Of a stretch of 64,000 nucleotides of DNA, positions 56,926-64,000 are shown one piece after another (position 1 is the first letter of the stretch; each line of letters opens with the position of its first letter). The DNA lies in the NCBI RefSeq assembly GCF_017696085.1, contig NZ_JAAORH010000003.1, positions 124,001 through 188,000 of the forward strand, read 5' to 3'. This DNA comes from Prochlorococcus marinus XMU1410 (GTDB lineage Bacteria > Cyanobacteriota > Cyanobacteriia > PCC-6307 > Cyanobiaceae). A program made the translations under genes and the position numbers. Below the pieces are notes generated by a model. It saw only the letters and a program-made list of their open reading frames with translations. It had not been told where the DNA came from and ran no database searches.

Positions 56926-58141
56926 TATCATCCCACCACTTAAACATAGAAACAAGAACTTGATTGCTTAGTTCCATTCCATTAGGCTCACTTAAAAAGA
57001 ATCTATTCCCCTTTCTCACTAATAGTCCACTTTCAAGAAACCTTTCCCATTCTTCAAGCAATTTACTGAAGTTGCTCTGAAATTTTTCGTTTCCCCAGTT
57101 TTGTTCTTTAAAGACCTTTTTGATATCTACGCCCTCTTTGAGTCTTAATCCCAACATTATTTTCTCATCAAGCTCTTTATAGACAAACTCCTTATTAGTT
57201 AGGGATGAATCTAAATTATATTCGTATTGTTTAGTTACCCATTCTTTGTATTCTTTACTAACTCTTGGTCTAGTTAACTTTCCCCCCCAAGGTGAACTAG
57301 TGGAACCTTGACCAAAACTCCACCAGCCTAAACCACTCCAATAAACTCTATTGTGTCTCGATTGATGTCGCGGAAGGCAATAGTTTGAGATTTCGTATCT
57401 TGAATACCCTGAGTTTTTTAAAATTAAATTTGTTGATTCACTATTTCTAAAAGCTTCTTCATCACTTGGGAGTTTTAATTTGCCTAAATTAACTAACTTT
57501 TTAAAAACAGTGCCATTTTCAATATTTAAATCGTAAATAGATAGATGCGGCGGTGAGAATGTTATTGCTTTATCTAAGTCATCTTGCCATTCTTTAAATC
57601 CACTAAGTGGCAAGTTTTGAATTAAATCTAAACTCCAGCTTTTTATTAAACCAGCATCATATTCTCTCTTCAACCATAAACAAGATTTTTCAGCATCTTC
57701 TTTCAAATGACGCCTTCCCGACTTTTGAAGTATCTGATTATTAAAACTTTGTACTCCGAGGCTAAATCTATTTATTCCAGCATTAATGAATCCAAAAAGA
57801 TCATCTTGAGTAAAACTAGCTGGATCAATCTCCATAGTGATTTCAGCACCATAGTCAATTCCATAATTTTCTTTAAAAAGATCAATTAATTCTTTGATTT
57901 GGGTAGGATCTAAAATTGATGGTGTACCACCTCCTATATAAATTGTCGATAGAGGTGATTTATGCTTAATTGACAATATTTCTTTATATAAAAATTGCAA
58001 ATACTCTTGAACAGTTTTGCTTCCATAACCTTTTAAAGTTTCAATTTTGTTTCCTAGTGGAATAACTGCGAAATCACAATAAAAACACCTTCTGTGGCAA
58101 AAAGGGATGTGCACATAAGCACTTCTTGGAAACTTATTCAT
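56918..58141 (-). CDS. hemW: radical-SAM HemW (coproporphyrinogen oxidase-like)
   Basis: This 407-residue protein has the radical-SAM cluster motif HIPFCHRRCFYCDF (Cys at CxxxCxxC), TIYIGGGTPSIL, GVQSFNNQIL and QNLPLSGFKEW. It resembles HemW heme chaperones rather than true HemN, since the N-terminal extra residues of HemN are missing. It probably inserts heme into target proteins. ATG 58141 is divergent from the PIN-TRAM gene. Confidence 0.88.
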   Translation of the reverse strand: MNKFPRSAYVHIPFCHRRCFYCDFAVIPLGNKIETLKGYGSKTVQEYLQFLYKEILSIKHKSPLSTIYIGGGTPSILDPTQIKELIDLFKENYGIDYGAEITMEIDPASFTQDDLFGFINAGINRFSLGVQSFNNQILQKSGRRHLKEDAEKSCLWLKREYDAGLIKSWSLDLIQNLPLSGFKEWQDDLDKAITFSPPHLSIYDLNIENGTVFKKLVNLGKLKLPSDEEAFRNSESTNLILKNSGYSRYEISNYCLPRHQSRHNRVYWSGLGWWSFGQGSTSSPWGGKLTRPRVSKEYKEWVTKQYEYNLDSSLTNKEFVYKELDEKIMLGLRLKEGVDIKKVFKEQNWGNEKFQSNFSKLLEEWERFLESGLLVRKGNRFFLSEPNGMELSNQVLVSMFKWWDDIN

Positions 58142-58237
58142 AATCTAGATACATTTTTAAGCTCCAAAAAAGTATTAAGGATCGAAAAAAATAAAATCCT
58201 TATTTACTCAATTAATAAATCCTAGTAGATTATATAT

Positions 58238-59347
58238 ATGACAGATATCTTAGTATTAATTTTATTTGTATTGTCTGGGGCTGCTTCAGGTTGGCTTGGT
58301 GTTGATTTATTGCCAGTAGACATGCTCAAACAGGTATCTAATGTAGAGGGTTTCAGAATTGTTTTAGCAATAATTGGTTTTTTTGTAGGATTAGCAGCTG
58401 GTTTTGTATTCATTCAACTAAGAAAGACTTTTCTTGATCAAATAAGAACAATGCCCACGGACTTACTAATAAGTAGGTCAGTTGGATTAATTTTAGGATT
58501 ACTTGTTGCGAATCTCCTACTTGCTCCAATACTATTAATTCCCTTCCCTAGAGAGGTTTTTTTCGCAAAACCCTTAGCAGCTATATTAAGCAACATTTTC
58601 TTTGGTGTGCTTGGTTATAAGTTGGCAGATACCCATGGAAGGACATTATTGAGATTATTCAATCCAAATAACACTGATGCATATCTAGTCAATGAAGGGA
58701 TCCTCCCTGCTGCAAGTCCAAAAATTCTTGATACCAGCGTAATTATTGATGGAAGAATCAATGGCCTATTAAGTTGCGGCTTATTGGAAGGGCAATTAAT
58801 TGTTGCTCAAAGTGTAATTGATGAGTTACAAACTTTAGCTGACTCAAGCAGTAATGAAAAAAGGTCGAAAGGCAGAAGAGGCCTCAAGTTGTTAAAAGAA
58901 TTAAGAGATTCATATGGGAGAAGACTTGTAATAAACCCAACAAAGTATGAAGGTAATGGTGTAGATGAAAAACTACTTAAAATTACTGAGGATATGACAG
59001 GAACTTTAATTACGGCTGATTATAATCTTTCTCAGATCGCTGAAGTTAAAGAATTAAAAGTTATGAATTTGAGTGATTTGGTTATTGCTTTAAGGCCAGA
59101 AGTACAACCAGGCGAGTCACTTAATATAAAAATTGTGAGAGAAGGCAAAGAAAAAATGCAAGGTATTGGATATTTAGATGACGGCACAATGGTTGTAATT
59201 GATGAGGCAAAGAATTTTGTGGGAAGCAGATTAGATATTGTCATCACAGGAGCATTACAAACTCCCACTGGAAGAATGGTCTTTGGAAAACTCATAAATA
59301 ATCCTGAGTCAAACAAATCTTTTAAATCACCAGCGACACAGGGCTAA
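58238..59347 (+). CDS. PIN-TRAM domain membrane protein (YacL-like)
   Basis: This 369-residue protein has about four N-terminal membrane helices (residues 1-140), then a PIN nuclease domain (ILDTSVIIDGRINGLL, VIDELQTLADSSSNEKRSKGRRGL-type block, LITADYNLSQIA) with the acidic residues expected for metal binding, and a C-terminal TRAM domain (LNIKIVREGKEKMQGIGYL). The family is common in cyanobacteria and Gram-positives; RNA is a likely substrate, but role is unknown. clpR follows after 31 bp. Confidence 0.88.
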   Translation: MTDILVLILFVLSGAASGWLGVDLLPVDMLKQVSNVEGFRIVLAIIGFFVGLAAGFVFIQLRKTFLDQIRTMPTDLLISRSVGLILGLLVANLLLAPILLIPFPREVFFAKPLAAILSNIFFGVLGYKLADTHGRTLLRLFNPNNTDAYLVNEGILPAASPKILDTSVIIDGRINGLLSCGLLEGQLIVAQSVIDELQTLADSSSNEKRSKGRRGLKLLKELRDSYGRRLVINPTKYEGNGVDEKLLKITEDMTGTLITADYNLSQIAEVKELKVMNLSDLVIALRPEVQPGESLNIKIVREGKEKMQGIGYLDDGTMVVIDEAKNFVGSRLDIVITGALQTPTGRMVFGKLINNPESNKSFKSPATQG

Positions 59348-59387
59348 ATCTAGCTAGAATCAGTTCAATCTTAATTTTGTGATACAA

Positions 59388-60050
59388 ATGACTGTATCTG
59401 CTCCTTATTACGGCGAAAACACCGTTATGAGGACCCCGCCCCCTGATCTCCCCTCTCTTTTACTGAAAGAGCGAATTGTTTATCTCGGTTTACCATTATT
59501 TTCAGATGATGATGCGAAAAGACAACTAGGAATGGATGTTACTGAGCTAATCATTGCTCAACTTCTTTATTTAGAATTTGAGGATCCAGAAAAACCAATC
59601 TATTTCTATATCAATTCAACTGGGACAAGTTGGTACACTGGTGACGCAGTTGGTTTTGAAACAGAAGCTTTCGCTATCTGCGATACCATAAGTTATATTA
59701 AACCTCCAGTACATACAATATGTATCGGACAAGCAATGGGGACTGCTGCAGTTATACTTTCATCTGGCACCAAGGGACAAAGAGCCGCTCTTCCTCATGC
59801 CTCTATTGTTTTGCATCAACCTATTAGCGGGGCAAGAGGCCAAGCAACCGATATCCAAATAAGAGCTGAGGAAGTTTTGAAAAATAAAAAATCAATGCTT
59901 GAGATTTTATCTCGCAATACTGGAAAGACAATCGAAGAACTCTCAAAAGACTCTGACAGGATGAGTTATCTTAACCCCCAAGAAGCACTAGATTATGGAG
60001 TTATCGATAGAATACTCACAAGTCAAAAAGATTTCCCAAATAAAATTTAA
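59388..60050 (+). CDS. clpR: ClpR, inactive ClpP-family subunit
   Basis: This 220-residue ClpP-family protein has the fold motifs (IYFYINSTGTSWYTGDAV, LPHASIVLHQPISGARGQATDI) but the catalytic-Ser block reads CIGQAMGTAAVILSSG where active ClpP has [16 protein letters not shown]; Ser becomes Gly. This matches ClpR, which forms mixed rings with active ClpP in cyanobacteria and plastids. ATG 59388 is preferred over a GTG three codons upstream. clpP follows after 24 bp. Confidence 0.88.
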   Translation: MTVSAPYYGENTVMRTPPPDLPSLLLKERIVYLGLPLFSDDDAKRQLGMDVTELIIAQLLYLEFEDPEKPIYFYINSTGTSWYTGDAVGFETEAFAICDTISYIKPPVHTICIGQAMGTAAVILSSGTKGQRAALPHASIVLHQPISGARGQATDIQIRAEEVLKNKKSMLEILSRNTGKTIEELSKDSDRMSYLNPQEALDYGVIDRILTSQKDFPNKI

Positions 60051-60074
60051 CACTCACAAAACTATTTTAAAATC

Positions 60075-60686
60075 ATGCCAATAGGAACTCCAAGCGTGCC
60101 TTACAGACTTCCCGGAAGTCAATACGAAAGATGGGTCGACATATATACAAGACTAGGTGTTGAAAGAATTCTTTTTCTTGGACAAGAAGTGAATGATGGC
60201 ATTGCTAATAGTCTTGTTGCGCAAATGCTTTATCTAGATTCTGATGATAATTCCAAGCCTATCTATCTGTACATAAATAGCCCAGGAGGATCAGTAACTG
60301 CTGGCTTGGCAATTTATGACACTATTAAATACGTAAAAAGTGATGTAGTAACTATATGCGTAGGCCTCGCAGCCTCAATGGGAGCGTTCCTATTGGCTGC
60401 TGGTACAAAAGGTAAGAGAGTTGCTTTGCCTCACAGCAGAATAATGATTCATCAACCCTTAGGAGGGACATCTCAACGCCAAGCAAGTGATATTGAAATT
60501 GAAGCTAAGGAAATTTTAAGAATTAAAGATATGTTAAACATGTCTATGGCAGATATGACAGGCCAATCATTTGAGAAAATTGAAAAGGATACTGATAGAG
60601 ATTATTTTCTAAGTGCGGAAGAAGCAAAAAATTATGGATTAATTGATAGAGTAATTACACATCCAAGCGAAGCAAATCAGTCTTAA
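60075..60686 (+). CDS. clpP: ATP-dependent Clp protease proteolytic subunit
   Basis: This 203-residue protease subunit has the catalytic Ser in [15 protein letters not shown] and His in [14 protein letters not shown]; Asp is in the TDRDYF block. With ClpR it should form the mixed barrel served by ClpC. Length is normal. It is followed by a 110-bp AT-rich gap before ilvC. Confidence 0.95.
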   Translation: MPIGTPSVPYRLPGSQYERWVDIYTRLGVERILFLGQEVNDGIANSLVAQMLYLDSDDNSKPIYLYINSPGGSVTAGLAIYDTIKYVKSDVVTICVGLAASMGAFLLAAGTKGKRVALPHSRIMIHQPLGGTSQRQASDIEIEAKEILRIKDMLNMSMADMTGQSFEKIEKDTDRDYFLSAEEAKNYGLIDRVITHPSEANQS

Positions 60687-60796
60687 ACTTTATCAATTAA
60701 TATTTTAATTTTAATTTTTTAAATTAATAATTTTTTTGTTTATTGCCACCTTAATGTCTAAAATAATAACTATTAAACGCAAAGAAGCTACAACTA

Positions 60797-61786
60797 ATGA
60801 CCCAACTCTTTTACGACACAGATGCAGATCTAAGTCTTTTAAATAATAAAACAATAGCGATTATTGGATATGGATCACAAGGTCATGCACATGCCCTAAA
60901 TCTTAAAGATAGCGGTATGGATGTAATTGTTGGATTATATAAAGGAAGTAAGTCTGAAAGCAAAGCCATTAGCGATGGTCTACAAGTCTTTAGCGTTTCT
61001 GAAGCTTGTAAAAAAGCAGACTGGATTATGATTCTCCTCCCTGATGAGTTTCAGAAAGATGTTTACCTTAAGGAAATAGAACCTAACTTAAAAGAAGGAA
61101 AGATACTAAGTTTTGCTCATGGCTTCAATATAAGATTCGAACTTATCAAACCTCCTAGTTTTGTGGATGTTGTAATGATTGCCCCAAAAGGACCTGGACA
61201 CACTGTTCGTTGGGAATATCAGAACGGTCAAGGAGTTCCAGCACTGTTTGCAGTTGAGCAGGATTCTTCCGGAAGTGCAAGATCATTGGCAATGGCTTAC
61301 GCTAAAGGAATTGGAGGAACGAGAGCTGGGATTCTTGAAACAAACTTTAAAGAAGAAACAGAAACTGATTTATTTGGCGAACAAGCGGTTTTGTGCGGAG
61401 GATTATCAGAACTGGTCAAGTCAGGATTCGAAACTCTTGTAGAGGCAGGTTATCAACCCGAACTTGCTTACTTCGAATGCTTACATGAAGTTAAACTTAT
61501 TGTTGATTTAATGGTGAAGGGAGGCTTATCTCAAATGAGAGATTCCATTTCAAATACTGCAGAATATGGAGATTATGTAAGTGGTAAAAGACTTATCAAT
61601 AGTGATACAAAGAAAGAAATGCAAAAAATTCTAAAAGATATACAAGATGGAACTTTCGCTAAGAATTTTGTGGAAGAATGCGATAAAAACAAACCCTTAA
61701 TGACAAAATTAAGAGAAGAGAACTCAAAACATGAAATTGAGAAAGTGGGTAAAGGTCTGCGCTCGATGTTCAGTTGGCTGAAATAA
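60797..61786 (+). CDS. ilvC: ketol-acid reductoisomerase (class I)
   Basis: This 329-residue enzyme works in valine and isoleucine synthesis. It has the NADPH-binding [21 protein letters not shown] (about residues 18-38), [20 protein letters not shown] and the metal-binding [16 protein letters not shown]. Short, class I length. Its 3' end overlaps cbiB by 13 bp. Confidence 0.96.
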   Translation: MTQLFYDTDADLSLLNNKTIAIIGYGSQGHAHALNLKDSGMDVIVGLYKGSKSESKAISDGLQVFSVSEACKKADWIMILLPDEFQKDVYLKEIEPNLKEGKILSFAHGFNIRFELIKPPSFVDVVMIAPKGPGHTVRWEYQNGQGVPALFAVEQDSSGSARSLAMAYAKGIGGTRAGILETNFKEETETDLFGEQAVLCGGLSELVKSGFETLVEAGYQPELAYFECLHEVKLIVDLMVKGGLSQMRDSISNTAEYGDYVSGKRLINSDTKKEMQKILKDIQDGTFAKNFVEECDKNKPLMTKLREENSKHEIEKVGKGLRSMFSWLK

Positions 61787-62799
61787 ATTTATTTTTAATA
61801 TTCCTTGGATCGATTGGTTTTGATTTGTTGATAGGCGATCCAAGATTTTTAATCCACCCTGTTCAAATAATTGGCGTTTACATAAAAAAAATATCTGATT
61901 ACCTAATAGATAATTTTGGAGAAAATAAAAATATATTGTTTTGGGGTGGTTTCTTCGTAGCTATATCGACTATTGGAATGAGTTTTGGTTTAGGGAAATT
62001 GATAGAACTTAGTTATGTGCAATCGAGAAATCATTTTTTTGTTGGATTGTTAATTTTTTTTGGGCTTTCAAGTTGTATTGCGACTAAGGGACTTATTTCA
62101 AGTGTGAAAGAGATTGCAGGGCTAATAGAACGCAAGGAAATTAATAACCAAAATAAGAAAATAATCAGAGAGAAGGTACAAAGAATAGTAAGTAGGGATG
62201 TAAGGTCATCTTCTATAAAACATCTCTTGAGATCAAGTACCGAAAGCCTTACCGAAAATTCTGTTGATGGAATATTTGGACCATTATTTTGGATTTTTAT
62301 TGGAATTATTTTTATGAAGTATTCAATTTTTCTTCCAGGACCTTTGTCACTTGGTTTTTCTTATAAAGCCATAAGTACTTTAGATTCAATGATAGGTTAC
62401 AAATATGATTATTTTAGATATTTGGGTTTTTTCAGTGCAAAAATCGAAGATATTTTTACATTTGTTCCTTCAAGATTAGTTTTAATCACGTTACCTTTAG
62501 TTAGCTCCAAAGTTAATGAGTATGGATCAATCATAAAAAAAAGTTATCTTGATGGTAAAAAATATGATTCGCCTAATGCAGGGATTTCAGAAGCTATATT
62601 TGCCTATATTTCCGGTATTAAATTGGGAGGTAAAAGTAAATATAAAAATGAAATTATTGAAAAGCCAATAATTAATGAAACTGGAGATAATTGCACTGAA
62701 GAAAAAATCAAATTAATTTGTGAATTAATTACGAGATTACAATTTTTGTGGATAATAATTTTTGCCTTAATTTTTTTTATAATATCTAGTTTAATTTGA
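61774..62799 (+). CDS. cbiB: adenosylcobinamide-phosphate synthase CbiB/CobD
   Basis: This 341-residue membrane protein attaches the aminopropanol arm to adenosylcobyric acid. It has the N-terminal [22 protein letters not shown] and [14 protein letters not shown]-like block ([15 protein letters not shown]), [17 protein letters not shown], and several membrane segments. TTG 61774, inside the end of ilvC, is taken as start. With cobL it marks a complete cobamide pathway in the genome (inferred). Confidence 0.9.
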   Translation: MAEINLFLIFLGSIGFDLLIGDPRFLIHPVQIIGVYIKKISDYLIDNFGENKNILFWGGFFVAISTIGMSFGLGKLIELSYVQSRNHFFVGLLIFFGLSSCIATKGLISSVKEIAGLIERKEINNQNKKIIREKVQRIVSRDVRSSSIKHLLRSSTESLTENSVDGIFGPLFWIFIGIIFMKYSIFLPGPLSLGFSYKAISTLDSMIGYKYDYFRYLGFFSAKIEDIFTFVPSRLVLITLPLVSSKVNEYGSIIKKSYLDGKKYDSPNAGISEAIFAYISGIKLGGKSKYKNEIIEKPIINETGDNCTEEKIKLICELITRLQFLWIIIFALIFFIISSLI

Positions 62800-62841
62800 T
62801 AATAAATTAGTTTAAAAATTATTAGAATAAATCTAAAAACA

Positions 62842-63087
62842 ATGCAAGAAAACGGCTCTCAAATAGAAAATCAAAATGATGATCTTACTAATACATCATC
62901 AACTGATAATGAATACTCAAAATGGGTCGACAATCAGGGTGATGAAGTTAAGAATGTTTTTGGATTCAATAGCAGTGCTGAGCTTGTAAATGGTAGAGCA
63001 GCAATGATCGGATTCTTAATGCTCATATTAACCGAGTTAGTTTTCAGCGGTAGACCAGTCACTTCTTCAATTTTTGGTATCAATTAA
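62842..63087 (+). CDS. hli: high-light-inducible protein (Hli/Scp)
   Basis: This 81-residue single-helix protein has an acidic N-terminal part (residues 1-40) and the chlorophyll-binding motif ELVNGRAAMIGFLMLILTEL, the ExxNGRxAMxGF signature of LHC-like proteins. It protects photosystems and helps recycle chlorophyll. Prochlorococcus carries many such genes. A small membrane-protein gene starts 3 bp after its stop. Confidence 0.95.
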   Translation: MQENGSQIENQNDDLTNTSSTDNEYSKWVDNQGDEVKNVFGFNSSAELVNGRAAMIGFLMLILTELVFSGRPVTSSIFGIN

Positions 63088-63089
63088 AA

Positions 63090-63302
63090 ATGGAAGAAAA
63101 AAAATCTAATCCAATAAAAGCAATCCTATACATATCTGTGTGGGTAATAATTTGGGGAACATTAGGCTCTTTCATTGATTATCCTCTTTATAAAAATAAA
63201 ATTTACTTAGAAGGAAGCATATATCAGTATCTTACTTTCGCAATTACAGCAATAATATCAATAATAAGTGCAAAGTCTTTTTATAAGAAAATTGATTTAT
63301 AA
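63090..63302 (+). CDS. small two-helix membrane protein
   Basis: This 70-residue protein has two hydrophobic segments (AILYISVWVIIWGTLGSFID and QYLTFAITAIISIISAKSFY) and basic ends. It starts 2 nt after the hli stop, so it is very likely cotranscribed and may assist the Hli protein in the membrane. It overlaps the convergent gene at 63297 by 6 bp. No family was recognised. Confidence 0.68.
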   Translation: MEEKKSNPIKAILYISVWVIIWGTLGSFIDYPLYKNKIYLEGSIYQYLTFAITAIISIISAKSFYKKIDL

Positions 63303-63554
63303 AAACTTGTACCTAAATTTCTTAATAATTTTTGCTGGTTCTTTACTTTCATTGGACTCATAAAGTATCCACTGATGTGTCTCAGTATCATGATCACAAC
63401 CATAATTTCCAGATGGGTTATCGTAACTTGAAAGATATGAATGACAATTTTGGTCTGCCTCAAAAGCGGAGTCATAAGCTGTTAAAAAATATATCAAAAA
63501 AAGAACAGTTATCAACAAAAAAAATATTTGAGAAACTAAACTAACTACCTTCAT
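63297..63554 (-). CDS. small exported or membrane-anchored hypothetical protein
   Basis: This 85-residue protein has an N-terminal hydrophobic segment (MKVVSLVSQIFFLLITVLFL) and a polar part with two cysteines (DQNCHSY and NYGCDHDTETHQWILYE) that may pair. Another minus-strand frame inside it (63281-63475) is rejected as a shadow. It probably lies in the periplasm or lumen. No function recognised. Confidence 0.65.
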   Translation of the reverse strand: MKVVSLVSQIFFLLITVLFLIYFLTAYDSAFEADQNCHSYLSSYDNPSGNYGCDHDTETHQWILYESNESKEPAKIIKKFRYKFL

Positions 63555-63612
63555 AAGATATTCTAAAATTTCAATATATCATCTAATAAAATCTTTCGAT
63601 CTAAAAATATAG

Positions 63613-63855
63613 CTAACGTCCAACATTAAATACAAAGTCATGGAATTCTTGATTCTTTAAATACAGGATGACTAGCAATACTAAAATGATATTTAAGCCT
63701 ATTACTATTGATCCAAAAATATTTATTTGTTTTTTGCCTGGCAAAGTGTAAGTAAATTTCTTGCCTTTAAGAAAACCAGCTAAGCCTTTTTTTTCTTTTA
63801 TTTGAGTATTTTGAGTATTATTCTTAACTTCATTATCAGAAAAACCTTTTACCAT
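63613..63855 (-). CDS. small membrane hypothetical protein
   Basis: This 80-residue protein has a charged N-terminal half (MVKGFSDNEVKNNTQNTQIK then EKKGLAGFLKGKKF) and one C-terminal membrane helix (INIFGSIVIGLNIILVLLVILYL). No family recognised. It is on the same strand as the 63297 gene, 58 bp upstream, and may be co-transcribed with it. Confidence 0.6.
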   Translation of the reverse strand: MVKGFSDNEVKNNTQNTQIKEKKGLAGFLKGKKFTYTLPGKKQINIFGSIVIGLNIILVLLVILYLKNQEFHDFVFNVGR

Positions 63856-63909
63856 TACAAATTAAATAACAAATTTATAATATTCCAAAAAAATAAATTA
63901 TTTTAATAA

Positions 63910-64000
63910 TTAACAATTTTTAATCACATATGGGATCATTAAGGAAATTCTCTCATTTGAGAAATTATTAAAAAAATAAGCTTCAATAATTTCCGTTTGC
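63910..64000 (-). CDS. possible 3' end of a gene entering from the right
   Basis: The minus-strand frame ending TAA at 63912-63910 stays open to the window edge, encoding QTEIIEAYFFNNFS then MIPYVIKNC at the C-terminus. It is only 29 codons, so chance cannot be excluded in such AT-rich DNA. No family recognised. Confidence 0.3.
   Translation of the reverse strand, partial: QTEIIEAYFFNNFSNERISLMIPYVIKNC

Noticed and set aside
60706-60737. AT-only hairpin after clpP as a terminator
   Set aside because: The 7-bp stem has no G or C and is expected by chance in this AT-rich gap.
63281-63475. Minus-strand frame of 64 codons
   Set aside because: It lies inside the 63297-63554 gene in another frame; the latter has a clear N-terminal hydrophobic segment and better coding pattern.

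Overview
The window looks like the chromosome of a high-light-adapted Prochlorococcus or a very close relative. Base composition is very AT-rich, genes are densely packed with short or overlapping junctions, and the content is typical of marine picocyanobacteria: Ni-superoxide dismutase with its maturation protease, a high-light-inducible (Hli) chlorophyll-binding protein, an ARC6/ZipN-type division protein, a ClpR/ClpP pair, DUF3611 and DUF3122-like proteins, and cobalamin genes. The species call is inferred from gene content and coding style. No alignment was run.

Layout. About 1-7200 is an accessory cell-surface block: a membrane-anchored GDSL/SGNH-like protein cut by the left edge, two family-4-like glycosyltransferases, a probable outer-membrane beta-barrel protein, a small secreted Gly/Ser-tailed protein and an ABC exporter. 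About 7288-21811 is core: lexA (with a clear SOS-type operator), argF, ftsH, ribD, two small conserved proteins, cobL, NAD kinase, pheS, surE, ribF, thiE-thiS, two tiny genes, and an overlapping ispF / TIGR03792-like / larB operon on the minus strand. At 21812-23400 a sparse stretch with one methyltransferase gene interrupts the minus-strand series era-trmD / ispF. A short coding motif (RIGN-x-YD) occurs in the TrmD tail and again in a 20-codon mini-ORF on the far side of this stretch.

About 23401-36618 carries trmD, era, a Bax-inhibitor-1 family protein, phoH, rpsP, ffh (with an 18-bp coding repeat), zipN/ftn2, pdhA, a group 2 sigma factor, the NAD(P)H-hydrate repair enzyme and mnmA. About 36611-43570 carries lnt, an exported FKBP, sodN, sodX, a probable nickel transporter, trpC, lpdA and a SpoU methyltransferase. 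After murA come two overlapping tiny membrane-protein ORFs, tRNA-Leu(CAA) only 5 nt ahead of argD, folC, an FAD oxidase, a CodA-like deaminase, tRNA-His, then miaB, ddl, a hypothetical gene, ftsQ and ftsZ. The SRP RNA lies on the minus strand between ftsZ and panB. The right end holds hemW, a PIN-TRAM membrane protein, clpR-clpP, ilvC, cbiB/cobD, an hli gene and small membrane proteins.

Functional links. Nickel: sodN, sodX and the His-rich transporter are contiguous and probably provide enzyme, protease and metal. Protein targeting: ffh and the SRP RNA are both present. Division: zipN, ftsQ and ftsZ. Envelope: murA, ddl, lnt and the surface block. Cofactors: ribD, ribF, thiE, thiS, cobL, cbiB, panB, folC, NAD kinase and nnr. 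The most unusual points are the two genes (sodX, SpoU methylase) whose conserved N-termini have no ATG/GTG/TTG start, the repeated RIGN-x-YD peptide around the methyltransferase stretch, the tRNA-Leu/argD junction, and the paired tiny membrane ORFs at 45187-45401. No CRISPR array, transposase, integrase or rRNA was seen.
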